The translations under genes and the position numbers were made by a program. Of a stretch of 10,245 nucleotides of DNA, positions 6,457 to 10,245 are shown in pieces. Source of the DNA: JARROD01 sp037384225 (GTDB lineage Bacteria > Pseudomonadota > Gammaproteobacteria > Pseudomonadales > Cellvibrionaceae). The stretch lies in assembly GCA_037384225.1 (NCBI GenBank), contig JARROD010000163.1:1-10245 (forward strand). The letters run 5' to 3'. The notes under the pieces are model-generated. The model was not told where the DNA came from. It made no database searches and saw only the letters and a list, made by a program, of their open reading frames with translations. Numbering within the stretch: position 1 is the stretch's first letter; each line of letters opens with the position of its first letter.

Positions 6457-8697
6457 ATGAAGACTAGTGCCAGGCAAACAATGCTTCTAAAAAAATCGAT
6501 AGCAGGCAGCGGCAGAGCCATAGCCACTGCCGCTATCATAGCGGGTATTATTGTCACAGCCACCCTTGTCGTCGGCACATACCTCGCCATTCAGCCAACG
6601 CCGGAAAAGCTTTTACCCCCCGTTGAGGACCTCGCAAAAAATACCTACCTCGATCGCTACGGACGGCGTCTGAACGTGACTTACGACAACGCCTGGAATA
6701 CTAATGACCAGGTCCGTTTTCACGAAATACCGGAATTTTTGCGCCGTGCCTTTATTATCTCTGAAGATAAACGTTTCTTTTGCCACGCAGGCGTGGACTG
6801 GCTGGCGCGTCTCAATGCACTCAGGCAAAACTTGCTTGCCACTGACGTCGTCCGCGGCGCCAGCACCATTACCGAACAGGTGGTGCGTATACTGCACCCC
6901 AGACCGAGAACAATCTGGTCGAGATGGGTTGAGGGTTTTGAAGCCATGGCGCTGGAAAATCGATTTTCCAAAGTCGACATTCTGGAGTTTTATCTAAATC
7001 AGGTGCCCTTTAAAGCCAGGCGCCGAGGCGTGGTCCAGGCCGCACATTATTATTTTAACCGCGACCTGTCGACCCTGAATCAAAGGGAAATGCTGGCTCT
7101 GGCGGTACTGGTCCGCGCCCCGAAGTGGTTTGATCCGAAACAACAGCCATCCCGGCTCAACCGCGCCATCGACCATCTCGCTCAACGCCTGCACAACACC
7201 GCCCTAAAACCACAGGCCATCAGCCGGCGGGAACTGGCGTTGAGCAACGTGGACCTCCGGCATGATGTCTCACACTTTATCCGCTACGCCGATAGCCACA
7301 GGGAGGTCTTCCCCCATCAACACGACGCTGCGGGCGGCACGACGATCAACACCACCCTGGACCTGGAACTGCAAATGAAAGTGCAGGATATCATCGATTC
7401 GCGGCTGGAAAATTTGCACTCCCGCGGGGTTAAAAACGGCGCAGTATTGGTGGTCGATCACGAGTCGAATGAAATCTTATCCTGGGCTGTCGGCTACGCC
7501 GGTCAACCGGGGAAAGCCTACAATAAAATTGATGCCGTCAGCGTCCGGCGACAACCGGGTTCGGCCTTGAAGCCCTTCCTCTATGCCGACGCCTTCGGCA
7601 GGGGCTGGACCGCCGCCACCCTGTTGGACGACGAGCCGCTGGAAGAAAGTGTCGGCCTGGGAATGCACACATACCACAACTATAACCGCGGTCACTACGG
7701 TTTGATTTCGGTACGCGAAGCGCTGGGTAACTCGTTGAATATTCCCGCCGTCAGAGCGATTCAATTTATCGGCCCCAGTGAATTTCTGACGTTTTTGTAC
7801 AACCTCGGTATCAAAAGCCTTTCCGCCCACCCCAATGTCTACGGCGACGGTTTATCCCTGGGCAACGGCGAACTCACTTTGTTTGAATTGGTGCAGGCCT
7901 ATACCGTACTGGCGCGCATGGGCGATTATAAACCCCTGTCCTTTATCGACGGTGAGCACTTCGACAACGGCAGTCGCCGCGTGCTGTCGGAGGATATCGC
8001 CAGCCTGATCGCCGACATTCTCTCCGACCCCGCCGCCCGGGAGAAGGAATTCGGTTGGGATTCGGTGTTGAACTTACCCTACCAAACGGCGGTGAAAACC
8101 GGAACCTCCAGCGATTACCGCGACGCCTGGGCAATGGGATTCAACGACAAATACACCGTGGGCGTCTGGATAGGCAACCTCGACTACAGCGCCATGAACC
8201 GGGTAACAGGCGCCTCGGGACCGGCGTTAAGTCTGCGGGCCATCTTCAATGAATTAAACAGAAACCGGGATGTCCGGCCACTTTATTTCAGCGACAACCT
8301 GCACAAACAACGCATTTGCGTGGATACCGGCCTGCCCGCCGATGACAATTGTGAATCCCGCGACGAATGGTTTATCCCCGGATCACCGCCACAGGGGATG
8401 GCGGCGAAGCCCGAAAACATCAGAATCCGCAAGCCCGGCCCGGGACTGCGCCTGGCCATGGACCCGAGAATTCCCGATGAACTCGAATACTTTGAGTTCG
8501 CGCTGACCGATACCCCGGATCTGCAAAATTTGCAAAAAGTGCGCTGGTATCTCAACAACCGCCTGCTGGCCACCACCCGCAAACCCGTGTATCACTGGAA
8601 ACTGGCGAGGGGTAACTTTACCGCCAGGGCGGAAGTGTATCTGCGCGATCACCCACAGCCGGTACTTACCGACAATGTACAATACACTGTCAATTAG
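6457..8697 (+). CDS. pbpC: Penicillin-binding protein 1C
   Basis: Bifunctional class A peptidoglycan synthase anchored in the inner membrane. From ATG 6457 (746 aa; E. coli PBP1C is about 770) there is a membrane anchor (about 22-45). The glycosyltransferase (GT51) domain has EDKRFFCHAG with catalytic Glu103, GASTITEQV, and SKVDILEFYLN. The transpeptidase has SALK with nucleophile Ser369, SLN at 426-428 and KTG at 547-549. A C/TGLPA/C/FIPGS segment typical of PBP1C follows, and then a C-terminal BiPBP_C-like domain from about 655. HPRPRT after GT motif 2 is also PBP1C-like. The usual RKxxE motif reads SRWVE here. The reading frame is open back into the macroglobulin gene, but the first sensible start after its stop is ATG 6457; ATG 6481 (738 aa) is possible, and neither has a strong ribosome binding site. 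The 11-bp gap suggests translational coupling. The partner macroglobulin upstream is the standard arrangement for this family. Confidence 0.96.
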   Translation: MKTSARQTMLLKKSIAGSGRAIATAAIIAGIIVTATLVVGTYLAIQPTPEKLLPPVEDLAKNTYLDRYGRRLNVTYDNAWNTNDQVRFHEIPEFLRRAFIISEDKRFFCHAGVDWLARLNALRQNLLATDVVRGASTITEQVVRILHPRPRTIWSRWVEGFEAMALENRFSKVDILEFYLNQVPFKARRRGVVQAAHYYFNRDLSTLNQREMLALAVLVRAPKWFDPKQQPSRLNRAIDHLAQRLHNTALKPQAISRRELALSNVDLRHDVSHFIRYADSHREVFPHQHDAAGGTTINTTLDLELQMKVQDIIDSRLENLHSRGVKNGAVLVVDHESNEILSWAVGYAGQPGKAYNKIDAVSVRRQPGSALKPFLYADAFGRGWTAATLLDDEPLEESVGLGMHTYHNYNRGHYGLISVREALGNSLNIPAVRAIQFIGPSEFLTFLYNLGIKSLSAHPNVYGDGLSLGNGELTLFELVQAYTVLARMGDYKPLSFIDGEHFDNGSRRVLSEDIASLIADILSDPAAREKEFGWDSVLNLPYQTAVKTGTSSDYRDAWAMGFNDKYTVGVWIGNLDYSAMNRVTGASGPALSLRAIFNELNRNRDVRPLYFSDNLHKQRICVDTGLPADDNCESRDEWFIPGSPPQGMAAKPENIRIRKPGPGLRLAMDPRIPDELEYFEFALTDTPDLQNLQKVRWYLNNRLLATTRKPVYHWKLARGNFTARAEVYLRDHPQPVLTDNVQYTVN

Positions 8698-8724
8698 GGA
8701 GGTGCACGAGTTGTGCGACTTCCC
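8697..8724 (+). terminator. Stem-loop directly after pbpC, possible 3' end
   Basis: GGGAGGTGCAC (8697-8707) pairs with GTGC, a bulged G, and ACTTCCC (8713-8724), giving 11 base pairs with one G-T pair and the loop GAGTT. It begins with the last base of the pbpC stop codon. No T-run follows on the plus strand (GTGCCCCC does), so it is not a textbook intrinsic terminator; it may stabilise the mRNA end or serve a factor-dependent stop. The same bases encode the last residues of the esterase remnant on the minus strand. Confidence 0.4.
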
Positions 8725-8867
8725 GTGCCCCCAGCTCATTCAGGTGGGTTTTGTCGGTAACGCCGCCCGGATTGGCGAAGAGAACCAAGTGACCATGAGG
8801 ATAAAAACCAAACCGAGTAACGGGAATTGTTTTTTCATTGAATGTTGCCAACCATTGGTAGTGAAAA
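8698..8867. other. Convergent gap between pbpC and dctM
   Basis: The 170-base gap between the convergent stop codons is filled by the stem-loop after pbpC and by the esterase remnant on the minus strand. A short minus-strand frame starting ATG 8838 encodes a hydrophobic, signal-peptide-like stretch of 32 residues (to 8740). It overlaps the esterase frame and is better explained as its shadow. No hairpin followed by a T-run is visible on either strand, so neither gene has an obvious intrinsic terminator here. Confidence 0.6.
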
Positions 8868-10166
8868 TCAGTAAAGCCCGAAAAAGCGCGGCAATCCTTC
8901 GCTCAAAACCGGCAGGTAGGTGATCAACATCAGCACCAGCAGCATGGCGGCGTACATAGGTAACAGCGGCTTGATCAACTGGGTAATCGTGGTCTTTGCG
9001 ATACCGCAACCGACAAACAGCACGCTCCCCACCGGGGGCGTACACAGACCGATACACAGATTCAGCACCATCATGATACCGAAGTGCAAAGCGGAGATGC
9101 CCAGTTCGCCGACAACGGGCAGAAAGATGGGAGTAAAGATCAACACCGCGGGCGTCATGTCCATAAACACACCCACAGCCAACAGAATCAGATTGATCGT
9201 CAACAAAATAATCACTGGATTGTCGCTCAGTGCGATTAACGCCGCGCTGATGGACTGGGGAATATTTTCATAGGAGAGAATCCAGGACATCGCGGTGGAA
9301 GTGCCGATCAAAAACATCACAATCGCGGTGGTAACGGCGGATTTAACCAGTATGTCCGGCAACTCGCGCACACTCACTTCCCGATAGACAACCACCGACA
9401 ACAGCAGCGAATAGAGCACAGCGATTGCACTGGCCTCTGTGGCGGTAAAAAATCCGCCGACAATGCCACCGATAATCAACACAATCAAAAACAGGCTCGG
9501 CACCGCATCCAAAGTGATTTTAAGCGAAGCCTTTAGCCCCGTGCGCTCACCCACCGGGTAGCTTTTGATTTTAGCCCAGACGCCGCAGACGGCCATCAGT
9601 GCCAGGGCCAGCAGAATACCGGGCACATAACCGGCAATAAACAAAGCGGCGATGGAAACCCCGCCGCTGGCCAGTGAGTAGACGATGAGAATATTGCTCG
9701 GAGGAATCAGCAACCCAGAGGTAGAAGAGGCGACAGTGACAGCGGCGTTAAAGTTCTTATCGTAACCCTCTTTGTTCATCACTGGTATCATAAACCCGCC
9801 AATGGCGGAAGTGGCGGCCACGGCGGAACCGGAAATAGCGCCAAAAAGCGCACAGGACACAATGTTGACATAGGCCAACCCTCCCGGCAGCATGCCGATA
9901 ATGACTTTGGCAAAATCGATCAAACGCCTGGCAATACCGCCCCGCCCCATTAACATCCCGGAAAGAACAAAAAAAGGAATCGCCAGCAGCGCAAAACTGT
10001 CGAGGCCACCAGCCATACGCTGGGCGACGGTAGTCACCGCCGGCCCCGTATCGATGGTAAACAACATGGTCAGCAAGGTGGCCACGCCTATGCAAATGGA
10101 TATGGGCACGTGGATCAGCAACAGCAGAATAAAACTGATCAACAGCACCAATACAGACATGTCCAT
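8868..10166 (-). CDS. dctM: TRAP transporter large permease (DctM family)
   Basis: Large membrane subunit of a tripartite ATP-independent periplasmic transporter. It works with a small permease (DctQ) and a periplasmic binding protein (DctP) to import organic or sugar acids using a sodium gradient. From ATG 10166 it is 432 aa, normal for the family, and almost wholly hydrophobic, consistent with about a dozen membrane segments. Family signatures are GGLDSFALLAIPFFVLSG (53-70), SGSAVA (112-117), IPPS (154-157), MDMTPAVLIFTPIFLP (335-350) and GLCTPPVG (373-380). The preferred start follows a weak GAGAA; ATG 10160 is also possible, and the frame continues upstream through GTG 10217 to the window edge. 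The rest of the transporter should lie beyond the right edge. Substrate cannot be read from this subunit. The esterase remnant behind it suggests uronates from pectin, but this is inference. Confidence 0.95.
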   Translation of the reverse strand: MDMSVLVLLISFILLLLIHVPISICIGVATLLTMLFTIDTGPAVTTVAQRMAGGLDSFALLAIPFFVLSGMLMGRGGIARRLIDFAKVIIGMLPGGLAYVNIVSCALFGAISGSAVAATSAIGGFMIPVMNKEGYDKNFNAAVTVASSTSGLLIPPSNILIVYSLASGGVSIAALFIAGYVPGILLALALMAVCGVWAKIKSYPVGERTGLKASLKITLDAVPSLFLIVLIIGGIVGGFFTATEASAIAVLYSLLLSVVVYREVSVRELPDILVKSAVTTAIVMFLIGTSTAMSWILSYENIPQSISAALIALSDNPVIILLTINLILLAVGVFMDMTPAVLIFTPIFLPVVGELGISALHFGIMMVLNLCIGLCTPPVGSVLFVGCGIAKTTITQLIKPLLPMYAAMLLVLMLITYLPVLSEGLPRFFGLY

Positions 10167-10245
10167 GACTTGATTCTCACGTTTATTATTAGCTTCTAAA
10201 TAACCCGGGGTAAGCACAGTGTCAGGCGGACGTCCGGGGGTAGTT

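Larger units (their letters stand above)
8690..8869 (-). pseudogene. C-terminal remnant of an SGNH/GDSL esterase, CE12-like
   Basis: This minus-strand frame has no plausible start. It is open from within the 3' end of dctM and stops at TGA 8690-8692, overlapping the pbpC 3' end by 8 bases. The product from 8869 is 59 residues. Its end, GVTDKTHLNELGAREVAQLV, carries a DxxH (D at 8753-8755, H at 8744-8746), the Asp/His catalytic pair of block V in SGNH hydrolases. The THLN(E)xGAREVA context is most like CE12 rhamnogalacturonan acetylesterases, from memory of that family. The GDSL serine block and the other blocks are missing. CE12 proteins usually run somewhat past this point, whereas here the frame ends in HLPN, so the C-terminus may also be cut. 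The fragment directly follows a sugar-acid-type transporter gene on the same strand, which fits a former pectin gene cluster. The block V reading is fairly sure; the CE12 assignment is less so. Confidence 0.65.

Noticed and set aside
8740..8838. Small minus-strand protein starting ATG 8838 with a signal-peptide-like sequence
   Set aside because: It has only 32 codons and a poor ribosome binding site, and it overlaps the esterase-like frame, which carries a recognisable catalytic motif. The hydrophobic look is likely an out-of-frame artefact.
10222..10245. 3' end of a DctQ gene in frame NYPRTSA-stop
   Set aside because: Only seven codons are visible and another frame also ends nearby (TAG 10196-10198), so no call can be supported.

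Overview
The window looks like chromosome from a Gram-negative, probably marine gammaproteobacterium. The evidence is a periplasmic bacterial alpha-2-macroglobulin next to penicillin-binding protein 1C, a TRAP-type transporter, and what appears to be a fragment of a pectin-side-chain esterase. These would suit a polysaccharide degrader of the Cellvibrionales type. That placement is inference from gene content and is not secure.

Layout. Positions 1-541 hold no convincing gene. There is a GC-rich stretch with a 12-bp palindrome at the left edge, then an AT-rich stretch with a hairpin and a plausible sigma70 promoter (255-282), then a leader of about 250 nt with several potential hairpins. Positions 542-6445 (+) encode a very large secreted alpha-2-macroglobulin (1967 aa from the preferred GTG start) with an intact CWEQ thioester motif. 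Eleven bases later, 6457-8697 (+) encodes a complete PBP1C (746 aa) with glycosyltransferase, transpeptidase and C-terminal BiPBP_C regions. The two genes form the known yfhM-pbpC type operon, thought to trap attacking proteases and repair peptidoglycan when the envelope is breached. A strong stem-loop begins in the pbpC stop codon.

On the opposite strand, 8868-10166 encodes the large permease (DctM) of a TRAP transporter. It converges on pbpC. Between dctM and pbpC, on the dctM strand, lies a start-less reading frame (8690-8869). Its product ends with a GDSL/SGNH-hydrolase block V, most like the C-terminus of CE12 rhamnogalacturonan acetylesterases. It looks like the remnant of a pectin gene that once followed the transporter genes.

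The most unusual points are three low-complexity inserts in the macroglobulin (two are in-frame tandem DNA repeats, 7 x 15 bp and 3 x 21 bp), a basic, Gly-rich bait-like segment, and the esterase remnant fused against the end of pbpC. I see no RNA genes, CRISPR arrays or insertion sequences. I found no evidence of a wholly new system; the macroglobulin/PBP1C pair is a known module with unusual decoration here.
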